Of a stretch of DNA of 56,470 nucleotides, positions 1 to 9,026 are shown in pieces. Source of the stretch: CAZXNF01 sp050741255 (GTDB lineage Bacteria; Pseudomonadota; Gammaproteobacteria; Burkholderiales; SG8-41); assembly GCA_050741255.1 (NCBI GenBank), contig JBOIEQ010000007.1, forward strand, positions 1 to 56,470. Direction: 5' to 3'. Within the stretch, counting starts at the first letter, position 1. Each line of letters begins with the position of its first letter. A program made the translations under genes and the position numbers. The notes under the pieces were generated by a model, which did no database searches, was not told the origin of the DNA, and saw nothing but the letters and a program-made list of their open reading frames with translations.

Positions 1-20
1 TGACTCAGGTGTAAAATGCC

Positions 21-254
21 ATGGACTCCACCTTTGATCACCATGCTGCATTCTTGGCGCACCAGCCCATACGGGGCGTCGCTTTCCAGCACAACGACGC
101 GGTGCGCGTAACCGCGGGTGAACACTGCGGGAAGCAGGGGTGGCTGGTGGGCATCCTCGAACTCAGCGGAGATCCGCTTTACACAGTTGAGCTGGAAACG
201 GGTGCGGATATCCGTGTGCTTCAGTCACAAATGGAACGCATTGGTATCTGCTGA
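21..254 (+). CDS. Small KOW-like hypothetical protein
   Basis: A 77-residue protein whose central part (about residues 27-45, around VRVTAGEHCGKQGWLVG) resembles a KOW/SH3-like beta fold with the usual hydrophobic-x-x-G-x-x-G-K-x-G pattern. No signal peptide or membrane segment is visible. An in-frame TAA at 12-14 precedes the ATG, so the gene is complete at its 5' end although it sits at the window edge. It is 27 bases upstream of a small membrane-protein gene on the same strand and may be co-transcribed with it. The function is unknown; the KOW resemblance is pattern-based and weak. Confidence 0.6.
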   Translation: MDSTFDHHAAFLAHQPIRGVAFQHNDAVRVTAGEHCGKQGWLVGILELSGDPLYTVELETGADIRVLQSQMERIGIC

Positions 255-281
255 GCACGATAGCTGACGGGAGTAGCAACC

Positions 282-551
282 ATGCACCTCGCCCTCTACC
301 TGCTGTTGCTGATCGCCGGCAACCTGTTCCTCGTCGGCGGCCTGTTCATCACGCGCCAGACGTGGCGCACCGACGTGGAACCCTTCGGACGGCGCAGCCG
401 GTATTTCCAGATTGCACTGCATCCCGAGCGCTACGCCCGGGCGGACCGGCTTGGCCTGATCCGCGGCCTCAACCTGGCGGGAGCGCTGCTGATGTTCGGC
501 GCGCTGCTGGTGGTCGGCTACGACATCATGGTGTCCATGGGCTGGCGCTAG
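282..551 (+). CDS. Small two-TM membrane protein
   Basis: An 89-residue protein with a hydrophobic N-terminal segment (about 3-24) and a second near the C terminus (about 62-84), joined by a basic cytoplasmic-type loop. A GGGAG ribosome-binding site lies before the ATG. I do not recognise the family. The TAG stop codon at 549-551 is formed by the first three bases of a solo terminal repeat of the mobile element also found at 10399 and 47823, so the present 3' end of the gene is defined by that repeat. Confidence 0.65.
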   Translation: MHLALYLLLLIAGNLFLVGGLFITRQTWRTDVEPFGRRSRYFQIALHPERYARADRLGLIRGLNLAGALLMFGALLVVGYDIMVSMGWR

Positions 552-580
552 AGCCTGTTATGGACCTAAGCGTGCGCGGC
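549..580 (+). repeat. Solo left end of family-1 palindromic element
   Basis: These 32 bases match the left terminal repeat of the elements at 10399 and 47823 (TAGAGCCTGTTATGGACC and onward) with one difference from the 10399 copy. Similarity stops abruptly after the GCGCGGC at 574-580. The internal GTGCGC spelling identifies it as a left end; right ends read GTATGC when reversed. It overlaps the stop codon of the preceding gene and lies about 50 bases upstream of a Bug receptor gene. It is probably a deletion remnant of a full element. Confidence 0.8.
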
Positions 581-631
581 CGGTGTAGCATTTCGCTCCC
601 GCAGCAGATAAAAAACGACCGAGGAGACCGC

Positions 632-1609
632 ATGACACTCAGAACCCGCTTCACGCTGCTGGCCGCCGCGCTCGCCGCCACGCCTCTGGCGCACGCGCAG
701 GCGCCCGCCGCGAAATATCCCTCCAAGCCGATCCGCATGATCGTCGGCTACGCGCCCGGCGGCGGCAGCGACATCATGGGCCGGCTGATGGCGCAGCAGA
801 TCACGGACGCGCTGGGCCAGCAGGTCGTCGTCGAGAACCGCGCCGGCGCCGCGCAGAACGTCGCCGCGGAATACATGACGAAGCAGGCGCCGGACGGCTA
901 CACCATCTTCCTGAGCTCGGCCGCGCACGGCATCAACGTCAGCCTGTACTCGAAGATCAACTACGACCCGGTCAAGGACTTCATCCCGGTGGCGCTGTTC
1001 GCCACCAGCCCGAACCTGCTGCTCGTGCATCCGTCGTTCCCGGCCAAGAACGTCAAGGAGTTCATCGCGGTCGCGAAGAAGAACCCGGGCAAGCTCAACT
1101 TCTCGTCCTCGGGCAGCGGCAGCTCGCAGCACCTGTCGGGCGAAATGCTGAAGATCATGGTCGGCTCCGACATGACGCACGTCCCCTACAAGGGCAGCGC
1201 GCCGTCGATGACCGCGCTGGCCAGCGGCGAGGTCGATTTCTCCTTCAACAACATCCCCGCCTCGCAGCCATTGATGACGCCCGGCCGCATCCGCGCGCTC
1301 GGCATCACCAGCGCCAAGCGCTCGGCGCTGCTGCCGGAGCTGCCGACGATGATCGAAGGCGGGCTGCCGGGCTTCGTGACGGAGACGTGGTACGGCATCC
1401 TGGTCCCCACGGGAACACCGCGCGAGATCGTCACCACGCTCAATGGCGTCGCGGTCAAAGCCGTCCAGCGACCCGACTTCCGCGACCGGCTCGCGCAGCT
1501 CGGCGCCGATCCCGTCGCCGAATCGCCGGAATTCTTCGTCAAGCACCTGAACGCGGAAATCGTGCGCTGGGCGAAAGTCGTGCGCGAATCGAAGGCGAAG
1601 CCCGAGTAA
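632..1609 (+). CDS. Bug/TctC-family periplasmic solute receptor
   Basis: A 325-residue extracytoplasmic receptor of the tripartite tricarboxylate transporter type. It has a Sec signal peptide (about 1-22, ending AHAQ), then the family signature YPSKPIRMIVGYAPGGGSD, the QQVVVENRAGA segment and APDGYTI. Such receptors bind carboxylates in the periplasm for TctAB permeases, and no tctA or tctB is in the window, so this is an orphan receptor. The start is chosen at the ATG 632 because GAGGAGA (621-627) precedes it; a longer in-frame reading upstream crosses the repeat and has no ribosome-binding site. The ligand cannot be told. Confidence 0.93.
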   Translation: MTLRTRFTLLAAALAATPLAHAQAPAAKYPSKPIRMIVGYAPGGGSDIMGRLMAQQITDALGQQVVVENRAGAAQNVAAEYMTKQAPDGYTIFLSSAAHGINVSLYSKINYDPVKDFIPVALFATSPNLLLVHPSFPAKNVKEFIAVAKKNPGKLNFSSSGSGSSQHLSGEMLKIMVGSDMTHVPYKGSAPSMTALASGEVDFSFNNIPASQPLMTPGRIRALGITSAKRSALLPELPTMIEGGLPGFVTETWYGILVPTGTPREIVTTLNGVAVKAVQRPDFRDRLAQLGADPVAESPEFFVKHLNAEIVRWAKVVRESKAKPE

Positions 1610-1629
1610 ATGCCGGCCCCCGTGCGACC

Positions 1630-1895
1630 TAGAGTGCCTAACCTCATGAAACGCACGTGCGCTGTCACGAGTTTGGCTCAGGGCGAGGCATCTGCCGCAG
1701 GCCGTATGGGATATACGGTCAAGGCAGATAACGACGCCATGGGCCAAACTCGTGCCAGCCCGAAGGGTTACGGCCAGAATCGCCGCTCACTTTGTCGCCC
1801 TCCGGAGGCAGTATTGACATACAGCCCCCATCGGGCTTCGCGTGACCAGCAATTCTGGCCGTAACGCACGCGTGTTTCATGAGGTTAGGCACTCT
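1630..1895. mobile_element. Family-2 palindromic MITE-like element
   Basis: A 266-bp non-coding element with 22-bp perfect terminal inverted repeats (1631-1652 and 1874-1895, core GAGTGCCTAACCTCATG). Inside are two long hairpins. The first pairs CACGAGTTTGGC (1666-1677) with 1743-1754 and contains nested stems ATCTGCC (1690-1696 with 1723-1729) and CCGTAT (1702-1707 with 1713-1718). The second pairs GTTACGGCCAGAAT (1767-1780) with 1852-1865. The left end is TA-GAG; the right side reads CTC-TC, so a TA duplication is not intact. There is no plausible transposase. It is probably a MITE mobilised in trans. The right end carries the ATG of the next gene. Confidence 0.8.
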
Positions 1896-2220
1896 CAGTC
1901 CCGCCGCGCGGGCCTCGTTCTGGATCCTGGAAGGCGGCAGCGCGCTCATCCTCGCTGCGTATGCCGCGCTGCGCGCCTATCCGTGGCTGGCGGCGCGCAC
2001 GGGCGGCCTCGTCGCGGGCCTCCTGCTCGCGCTGGCCGGCCTGCCGCTGCTGGCCGCCGTCTGCGCCTGGCTGATTCGCCGCACGGTGTCGTGGATGACG
2101 CTCAGGGCGCGCACCGTGACGGGCCTGATCCTCTTCGCCACGCTGCTGATCGCGCTAGTGGTACCGGCGGTGCAGACGGTCGGCGAGCTCTCCCGCGCAA
2201 CGCCGCCGGTTTCCCGCTAG
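1879..2220 (+). CDS. Membrane protein with repeat-derived start
   Basis: A 113-residue protein with hydrophobic segments at about 18-32, 42-66 and 79-97, so two or three membrane passes. The first six codons (MRLGTL) are the right terminal repeat of the element at 1630-1895. No other ATG occurs before residue 72 and no ribosome-binding site is seen ahead of this one. The element may therefore have replaced the original 5' end, leaving a truncated gene or donating a new start. The family is not recognised. Confidence 0.5.
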   Translation: MRLGTLSPAARASFWILEGGSALILAAYAALRAYPWLAARTGGLVAGLLLALAGLPLLAAVCAWLIRRTVSWMTLRARTVTGLILFATLLIALVVPAVQTVGELSRATPPVSR

Positions 2221-2269
2221 AGTGGCGGCCAGCGATACGGACGAACGCCACCGCCCAGAGGAGCCCGCC

Positions 2270-2779
2270 ATGCTGAAACTCCCCCACCTGATCCTGGCCG
2301 CGGTGCTGGGCATCGCCGCCGCGTTCATCCTGACGACGACCGGTGCGCTGCCGGACCCGGTCGCCTCCAAGTTCGGCGCCAACGACTTGGTGACGAGCTG
2401 GATGGCCAAGCGCGTGTACCTGCCGCTGATGCTCGGGCTGGCGGTCGGCATGCCGCTGCTGATGGTCGGGCTGACGGCGTTGCTCGCGCGCCGCTTCCCG
2501 CAGCACTTCAACATCCCGCACCGCGAATACTGGCTCACCAGCGAGCGGCGCGCAGCCACCGGCAACTACCTCGAGACTCACGTGTGCTGGCTCGCCTGTC
2601 TGATGGCCGGGCTGATCGCCGGCATGCACTACGCCATCGTGCTCGCGCACGACAGCACCCCGCCGCGCCTGCCGGCGGAGGTGTTCTGGACGCTGATGGG
2701 CGTTTTCGCGTTCGGCATGGTGTGGTGGATGTGGGCGCTGTACGCCCGTTTCCGCAAGCCGGGCCTCACGGCCGCCTGA
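2270..2779 (+). CDS. DUF1648-type membrane protein
   Basis: A 169-residue integral membrane protein. After a first membrane segment (about 6-23) it has ALPDPVASKFGAND followed by SWMAK, the conserved periplasmic motif of DUF1648, the domain also found in SdpI-like proteins. Further membrane segments lie at about 43-65, 105-127 and 143-160. An AGAGGAG ribosome-binding site precedes the ATG. SdpI is an immunity protein in Bacillus, but the role of DUF1648 proteins in proteobacteria is unknown and is not inferred here. Confidence 0.8.
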   Translation: MLKLPHLILAAVLGIAAAFILTTTGALPDPVASKFGANDLVTSWMAKRVYLPLMLGLAVGMPLLMVGLTALLARRFPQHFNIPHREYWLTSERRAATGNYLETHVCWLACLMAGLIAGMHYAIVLAHDSTPPRLPAEVFWTLMGVFAFGMVWWMWALYARFRKPGLTAA

Positions 2780-2901
2780 GCGCGCCCAAGCGCTAGCCCT
2801 CCAGGGCCTTCCTACCCGCTTTTGCTGCAGCGCGGCATGCGGGAGGGGCCCCGTGCTAGAATCCGCGCCTTTTCGGGGGACCACCCTCGGTCGGAAATCC
2901 C

Positions 2902-4716
<1,815 letters not shown>

Positions 4717-4741
4717 GCGCGCCAACCGCGCTGCGGGACCG

Positions 4742-5143
4742 ATGGCCGCGCATCCCGATCCGCAAACACCGCCGTACGAACTGCTCGGCGGCGAAACCGC
4801 CGTCCACGCGCTGGTCGATCGCTTCTATGACCTGATGGACACGGTGCCGGAGTATCACGGCATCCGCACCCTGCATCCGCCGGATCTGTCCGGCTCCCGC
4901 GAGAAGCTGTTCCTCTTCCTGTCAGGTTGGCTGGGCGGTCCGGGACTTTACGTCGAAAAGTATGGCCACCCCATGCTCAGGGCGCGCCATCTGCCGTTCT
5001 CCATCGGCATCGCCGAGCGAGATGCCTGGCTCGCCTGCATGCTGCAGGCGCTGGAAGACACCGGCGCGCCGGATGGCCTGCGCATGGGTCTGCTCAATGC
5101 GTTCTCCGGCACCGCCGACTGGATGCGCAATCGGCAAGAATGA
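4742..5143 (+). CDS. Group II truncated haemoglobin
   Basis: A 133-residue trHb of group II (YjbI/TrHbO-like). The GGP-LY segment and GHPMLRARHLPF carry the proximal haem ligand His83 (F8). Tyr29 sits at B10 and Trp96 at G8, both typical of group II. These proteins bind O2 or NO, with suggested roles in NO or peroxide detoxification. It follows typA closely and precedes the iron-storage genes bfd and bfr, a plausible iron/haem neighbourhood. Confidence 0.93.
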   Translation: MAAHPDPQTPPYELLGGETAVHALVDRFYDLMDTVPEYHGIRTLHPPDLSGSREKLFLFLSGWLGGPGLYVEKYGHPMLRARHLPFSIGIAERDAWLACMLQALEDTGAPDGLRMGLLNAFSGTADWMRNRQE

Positions 5144-5195
5144 CGGTTTATCACCGTAACTACCTATTTATAAGAGTATTATTTATTGAATGACA

Positions 5196-5250
5196 ACGAT
5201 TCTTGATTGCATTGACAGCAGTGTCCGCCGTCAAATAAGATTCGTTCTCA
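5196..5250 (+). promoter_or_regulatory. Candidate bfd promoter with Fur-like sites
   Basis: This AT-rich stretch contrasts with its surroundings. A perfect -35 TTGACA (5212-5217) is followed after 18 bases by TAAGAT (5236-5241). Two stretches resemble Fur-box halves: one around CAACGATTCTTGATTGC (5194-5210) and one at AAGATTCGTTCTCAT (5237-5251) overlapping the -10. Iron control of bfd by Fur is well known in other bacteria. The predicted transcription start lies next to the ATG at 5250, so the mRNA would have almost no leader. The sites were matched by eye only. Confidence 0.4.
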
Positions 5251-5459
5251 TGTATATCTGCATCTGCAATGCCGTTTCCGATCGCGACATCCGCCGCTGC
5301 GTGGCGCAGGACGGCGCCCGCTCCGTGCGCGACCTGAAGCGCGAACTCGGCGTCGCGACCCAGTGCTGCCAGTGCGCGAAAGCCGCCCGCGGCGTGCTGA
5401 AGGAAGCGCTGGCCGGCGATGAGGCCAACGGCTGCACATTCGCTGCAGCCGCCGCGTAG
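5250..5459 (+). CDS. bfd: Bacterioferritin-associated ferredoxin
   Basis: A 69-residue [2Fe-2S] protein beginning MYICICNAVSDRDI. The four cluster cysteines fit the Bfd pattern C-x-C near residue 4-6 and C-x2-C at TQCCQCAK. Bfd docks on bacterioferritin and passes electrons that release stored iron. The start is set at 5250 because family members begin MYxCxC; an in-frame ATG at 5190 would add a 20-residue extension not seen in the family. It precedes bfr on the same strand by 129 bases. Confidence 0.93.
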   Translation: MYICICNAVSDRDIRRCVAQDGARSVRDLKRELGVATQCCQCAKAARGVLKEALAGDEANGCTFAAAAA

Positions 5460-5477
5460 TCCTCCGCAGTCCGGTCT

Positions 5478-5496
5478 TACGCGCAACGCGCGTAAA
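5478..5496 (+). other. Stem-loop between bfd and bfr
   Basis: TTACGCGC (5478-5485) and GCGCGTAA (5489-5496) form an 8-bp perfect stem with a 3-base loop. It lies just after the bfd stop. There is no T tract, so it is not a textbook terminator. It could stabilise the bfd mRNA 3' end or attenuate transcription into bfr. Confidence 0.4.
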
Positions 5497-5588
5497 CACT
5501 CCGGTTCTCATTTCGCATGCGCGGACGCGATTAACCGCGCGCACGGCGGCTGCTATGCTCCGGCTGACGTCATCACCGGAGCCGGCGC

Positions 5589-6059
5589 ATGAAAGGCGAC
5601 AAGAAAGTACTCGCATACCTGAACCAGGCGCTGAAGCAGGAACTCACCGCGATCAACCAGTATTTCCTGCACGCCAAGATGTACCAGCACATGGGGCTGA
5701 AGCGGCTGCACGAGCACGAGCATCACGAGTCGATCGACGAGATGAAGCACGCCGACAAGCTGATCGAGCGCATCCTCTTCCTCGACGGCCTGCCGAACCT
5801 GCAGGACCTCGGCAAGCTCATGATCGGCGAAGATGTGCCCGAGATGCTGAAATGCGATCTCAAAAGCGAGCAGGCGGCGCGGCCGATGTACCAGGAAGCG
5901 ATCGCCTACTGCGAGACGGTCAAGGACTACATCACGCGTGAACTGCTGGAAGACATCCTCGAGAGCGAGGAAGAACACATCGACTGGCTGGAAACCCAGC
6001 TCGGGCTGATCGAGCAGACGGGTCTGCAGAACTACATCCAGTCGCAGATGCACTCGTAG
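5589..6059 (+). CDS. bfr: Bacterioferritin
   Basis: A 156-residue 24-mer iron-storage protein. All ferroxidase ligands are present at canonical numbers: Glu18, Glu51, His54, Glu94, Glu127 and His130. Met52, the haem ligand shared across a subunit pair, is also present. It oxidises Fe(II) and stores Fe(III) in the cytoplasm. With bfd just upstream, the pair provides storage and release of iron. Confidence 0.97.
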   Translation: MKGDKKVLAYLNQALKQELTAINQYFLHAKMYQHMGLKRLHEHEHHESIDEMKHADKLIERILFLDGLPNLQDLGKLMIGEDVPEMLKCDLKSEQAARPMYQEAIAYCETVKDYITRELLEDILESEEEHIDWLETQLGLIEQTGLQNYIQSQMHS

Positions 6060-6072
6060 TCCGGCCCGCGGG

Positions 6073-6181
6073 GGGGCGTCCTGGCGCGCCGCCCCTCGCC
6101 TCCGCCCTCCGTCTGTCGGCTGACGGAGCGTTCCCGCGGAACCTCGTCCGCGGGACGGGTCTAAAAGGCGGGTTTTCCCGC
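6073..6181 (+). other. Cluster of four stem-loops after bfr
   Basis: The 134-base gap between bfr and the DsbD-like gene holds four consecutive hairpins: GGGGCG (6073-6078) with 6090-6095; CTCCGTC (6107-6113) with 6122-6128; CCCGCGGA (6133-6140) with 6147-6154; and GCGGG (6168-6172) with 6177-6181. None is followed by a T run. The last lies about 12 bases before the start codon at 6194, where no clear ribosome-binding site is seen, so it could influence initiation. Termination or mRNA stabilisation of bfr is the simplest reading. Confidence 0.4.
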
Positions 6182-6193
6182 TACCATCCGACC

Positions 6194-8311
6194 ATGCGCT
6201 GCTTCGCTTTCCCCGCTGTCCTCCGTTTTCTGCTGCTCGCCGCGTGCGCGTGGTCGGTCGCGGCCGGCGCCGCACCGGTGCGCACGGAACGCGTCGAGGC
6301 CGAGCTCGTCGCCGAAACCGCCACGATCGCGCCTGGCACGCCCTTCACGGTCGCACTGCGCCTGAAGATGGATCCGGAATGGCATACCTACTGGCGCAAT
6401 CCGGGCGACTCGGGCCTGCCGACCACGATCGCGTGGACGCTGCCGCCCGGATTCCAGGCCGGTGACATCCAGTGGCCCGCGCCGAAGGCGCTGCCGGTCG
6501 GGCCGCTGGTGAACTACGGCTTCGAGAACGAAGTGCTGCTGCTCGTCGATTTGCAGGCGCCCGCGACGCTGGCCGTGGGTTCTTCCGTCACGCTGCGCGC
6601 GAAGGCGAACTGGCTGGTGTGCAAGGAAGTGTGCATACCGGAAAGCGCGGACCTCGCGCTCACGCTGCCGGTGACGGCCGCGGCGTCTGGCAACACGGCT
6701 GCTTCCCTGGGCATCGCCGCCACGCGCAACGCGCTGCCGCGCGCCCCCGACGGCTGGCGCGCGAGCGCGCATCGCGGTCCCGACGGACGCGTAACGCTCG
6801 CCTTCGACGGCGCGCCCGCCGCGGCGTGGCGCAGCGCCGTCTTTTTTCCCCATGCGGAAGGCAAGCTCGAACCCGCGGGCGCGCAACCGCTGACGCTGTT
6901 CGAGCGCGGCGCGCAGCTCGCACTGCCGCCGGCCGCACAGCCCGTCGGCAAGTTCTTGCAGGCGGACGGCGTGCTGGTGACGCAAGGCCCGGACGGCACG
7001 CCACGCGCCTATGTCTTCGACACAACGATCGTGACCGCGGCTGCACCCGAGCTGGGCGCCGTGCGCGGCGTCGCCAGCGGCGAGCCGGCGCTGGGCCTCG
7101 CCGTGGCGCTCCTGTTCGCGTTCGGCGGCGGCCTGATCCTCAACCTGATGCCCTGCGTGTTTCCGATCCTGTCGATCAAGGTGCTGGGCGCGGTGCGCCA
7201 GGCCCACGGCGTACGGCGCGAGCAGTTGCTGCACGGCCTGCTGTTCGCGGCCGGCGTGCTCGTCACCTTCCTCGCGCTGGCCAGCGCCCTGCTCGCGCTG
7301 CGCGCGGGCGGCGCGCAACTCGGCTGGGGCTTCCAGTTGCAGTCGCCCGCCACGGTCGCCGTCCTCGCCGCGCTGTTCTTCCTCCTCGGCCTCAACCTGT
7401 CGGGCGTCTTCGAGTTCTCGCTGGGCGCGACCGGCATGCCGCAGTCCGCGCATCCGCATGTCAATGCCTTCCTCGGCGGCGTGCTCGCGGCAGTCGTCGC
7501 TTCGCCGTGCACCGCCCCGTTCATGGGCGCGGCCATGGGCTACGCCGTCACCCAGCCGGCCGCCGTCGCGCTGGCCGTCTTCGCGGCGCTGGCGCTCGGC
7601 ATGAGCCTGCCGTTCGTGCTCCTGTGCGCGTACCCGGCATGGCTCAAGCGGCTGCCGAAGCCGGGACCCTGGATGGCGCGCTTCCGGCAGGTGCTCGCGT
7701 TTCCGCTCTACGCCACCGTGGTGTGGCTCGCCTGGGTGCTCGGCACGCAGAGCGGCATCGACGTGCTCGGGCGCTTCGCCCTCGCGCTCGTCGCGCTGGG
7801 CTTTGCCGCCTGGGCGTTGGGTCTCGCGCAGGCCGGCGCGGGCAAGGCGCGCCTCGCGTCGGCGGCCGGCGTGCTGCTCGCGCTGTGGCTCGCATGGCCC
7901 GCAGCCGCGCCGGCAACAGTGGCGACGGATCGCGCCGCCGCCACCGACGAGGGCTGGGAAACCTGGTCGCCCGTGCGCGTGGCGGAACTCACCGCCGCGG
8001 GCACGCCGGTGTTCGTCGATTTCACCGCCGCATGGTGCGTCACCTGCCAGGTCAACAAGCAACTCGTCCTGCGCAATCCCACCGTGCGCGCCGCCTTCGC
8101 CGAGCGCGGCGTCGCCCTGCTGCGCGCCGACTGGACCAACCGAGACCCGGCCATCGGCGCCGCGCTCGCGGCGCTCGGCCGCACCGGGGTTCCCGTCTAC
8201 GTCCTGCACCGCCCGGGCGCCGCCCCGCAGGTGCTGCCCGAACTGCTGCGCGAACAGGTGGTGCTGGACGCACTCGCACCGCTCGACCGTGCCGCCGTCA
8301 CGATCAGATAA
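6194..8311 (+). CDS. DsbD/ScsB-like thiol:disulfide interchange protein
   Basis: A 705-residue membrane reductant conduit. After a signal peptide (about 1-26) comes a periplasmic domain with the pair WLVCKEVC (about 142-146). The central DsbD-type membrane domain has conserved cysteines at NLMPCVFPI (about 322) and ASPCTAPFMG (about 439). A C-terminal thioredoxin domain ends it with WCVTC (about 614-618). It carries electrons from cytoplasmic thioredoxin to periplasmic partners. The layout is closer to ScsB or 'DipZ' than to classic DsbD. The redoxin gene 34 bases downstream is a likely periplasmic partner. Confidence 0.92.
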   Translation: MRCFAFPAVLRFLLLAACAWSVAAGAAPVRTERVEAELVAETATIAPGTPFTVALRLKMDPEWHTYWRNPGDSGLPTTIAWTLPPGFQAGDIQWPAPKALPVGPLVNYGFENEVLLLVDLQAPATLAVGSSVTLRAKANWLVCKEVCIPESADLALTLPVTAAASGNTAASLGIAATRNALPRAPDGWRASAHRGPDGRVTLAFDGAPAAAWRSAVFFPHAEGKLEPAGAQPLTLFERGAQLALPPAAQPVGKFLQADGVLVTQGPDGTPRAYVFDTTIVTAAAPELGAVRGVASGEPALGLAVALLFAFGGGLILNLMPCVFPILSIKVLGAVRQAHGVRREQLLHGLLFAAGVLVTFLALASALLALRAGGAQLGWGFQLQSPATVAVLAALFFLLGLNLSGVFEFSLGATGMPQSAHPHVNAFLGGVLAAVVASPCTAPFMGAAMGYAVTQPAAVALAVFAALALGMSLPFVLLCAYPAWLKRLPKPGPWMARFRQVLAFPLYATVVWLAWVLGTQSGIDVLGRFALALVALGFAAWALGLAQAGAGKARLASAAGVLLALWLAWPAAAPATVATDRAAATDEGWETWSPVRVAELTAAGTPVFVDFTAAWCVTCQVNKQLVLRNPTVRAAFAERGVALLRADWTNRDPAIGAALAALGRTGVPVYVLHRPGAAPQVLPELLREQVVLDALAPLDRAAVTIR

Positions 8312-8345
8312 GATCACACCGTCACCCGTCAGAGGAGATCCCGCC

Positions 8346-8972
8346 ATGAACGCTCAGCATCGCTCTGCTCCCGTCACCCTCGCCCTCGCCGGCCTGCTGC
8401 TCGCCGCCGCTTCCGCGACCGCCACCGCTGCGCCGGTTATCGGCCAGCCGGCGCCGGACTTCACCGTGCCGGACGCTGCAGGCACGCCGGTCAAGCTCTC
8501 CGAGTTCCGCGGCAAGACCGTCGTGCTCGAATGGACGAACCCCGGCTGCCCCTTCGTCGCCAAGCACTACGACAGCGGCAACATGCAGGGCCTGCAGAAA
8601 ACCTGGGGTGGCAAGGACGTGGTGTGGCTGTCCATCAGCTCCACGAATCCGCGCAGCAGCGATTACCAGAAGCCCGACCAGCTCGCCGCGCTGTGGAAGA
8701 AACAGGGCGCCGCGCCCCGCGCGCTGCTGATGGACGATGACGGAAAAGTGGGCCGCCTGTACTCGGCGCGCACCACGCCGCACATGTACGTGATCGATCC
8801 CAAGGGCACGCTGGTCTACGCCGGCGGCATCGACGACAAGCGCACCACCAACGTCGCCGACGTCAAGACGGCGAAGAACTACGTGACGGCCGCGCTGACG
8901 GAAGTCACGGCCGGCAAGCCGGTCAGCACCGCGACCGCAACGCCCTACGGCTGCAGCGTCAAATACAACTGA
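8346..8972 (+). CDS. Exported redoxin (AhpC/TSA thioredoxin fold)
   Basis: A 208-residue protein with a Sec signal peptide (about 1-28, ending ATAAP) and a redoxin domain starting GQPAPDFTVPDAAG. The active region is TNPGCPFVAKHY, with a single Cys in the peroxiredoxin-like position instead of CxxC. Another Cys lies near the C terminus (YGCSVKYN). The ATG is chosen for the AGAGGAGA before it. It probably receives electrons from the DsbD-like protein upstream. Whether it is a peroxidase or a thiol transfer protein cannot be told. Confidence 0.88.
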   Translation: MNAQHRSAPVTLALAGLLLAAASATATAAPVIGQPAPDFTVPDAAGTPVKLSEFRGKTVVLEWTNPGCPFVAKHYDSGNMQGLQKTWGGKDVVWLSISSTNPRSSDYQKPDQLAALWKKQGAAPRALLMDDDGKVGRLYSARTTPHMYVIDPKGTLVYAGGIDDKRTTNVADVKTAKNYVTAALTEVTAGKPVSTATATPYGCSVKYN

Positions 8973-8991
8973 CGCTCACCACAGACCACGA

Positions 8992-9017
8992 GGGCGCCCG
9001 CGGGCGCCCTTTTTTTT
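8992..9017 (+). terminator. Rho-independent terminator
   Basis: GGGCGCCC (8992-8999) and GGGCGCCC (9002-9009) form a GC-only stem followed at once by eight T residues (9010-9017). It ends the DsbD-like/redoxin operon and separates it from the convergent LysR gene. Confidence 0.92.
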
Positions 9018-9026
9018 GCGCGCCCG

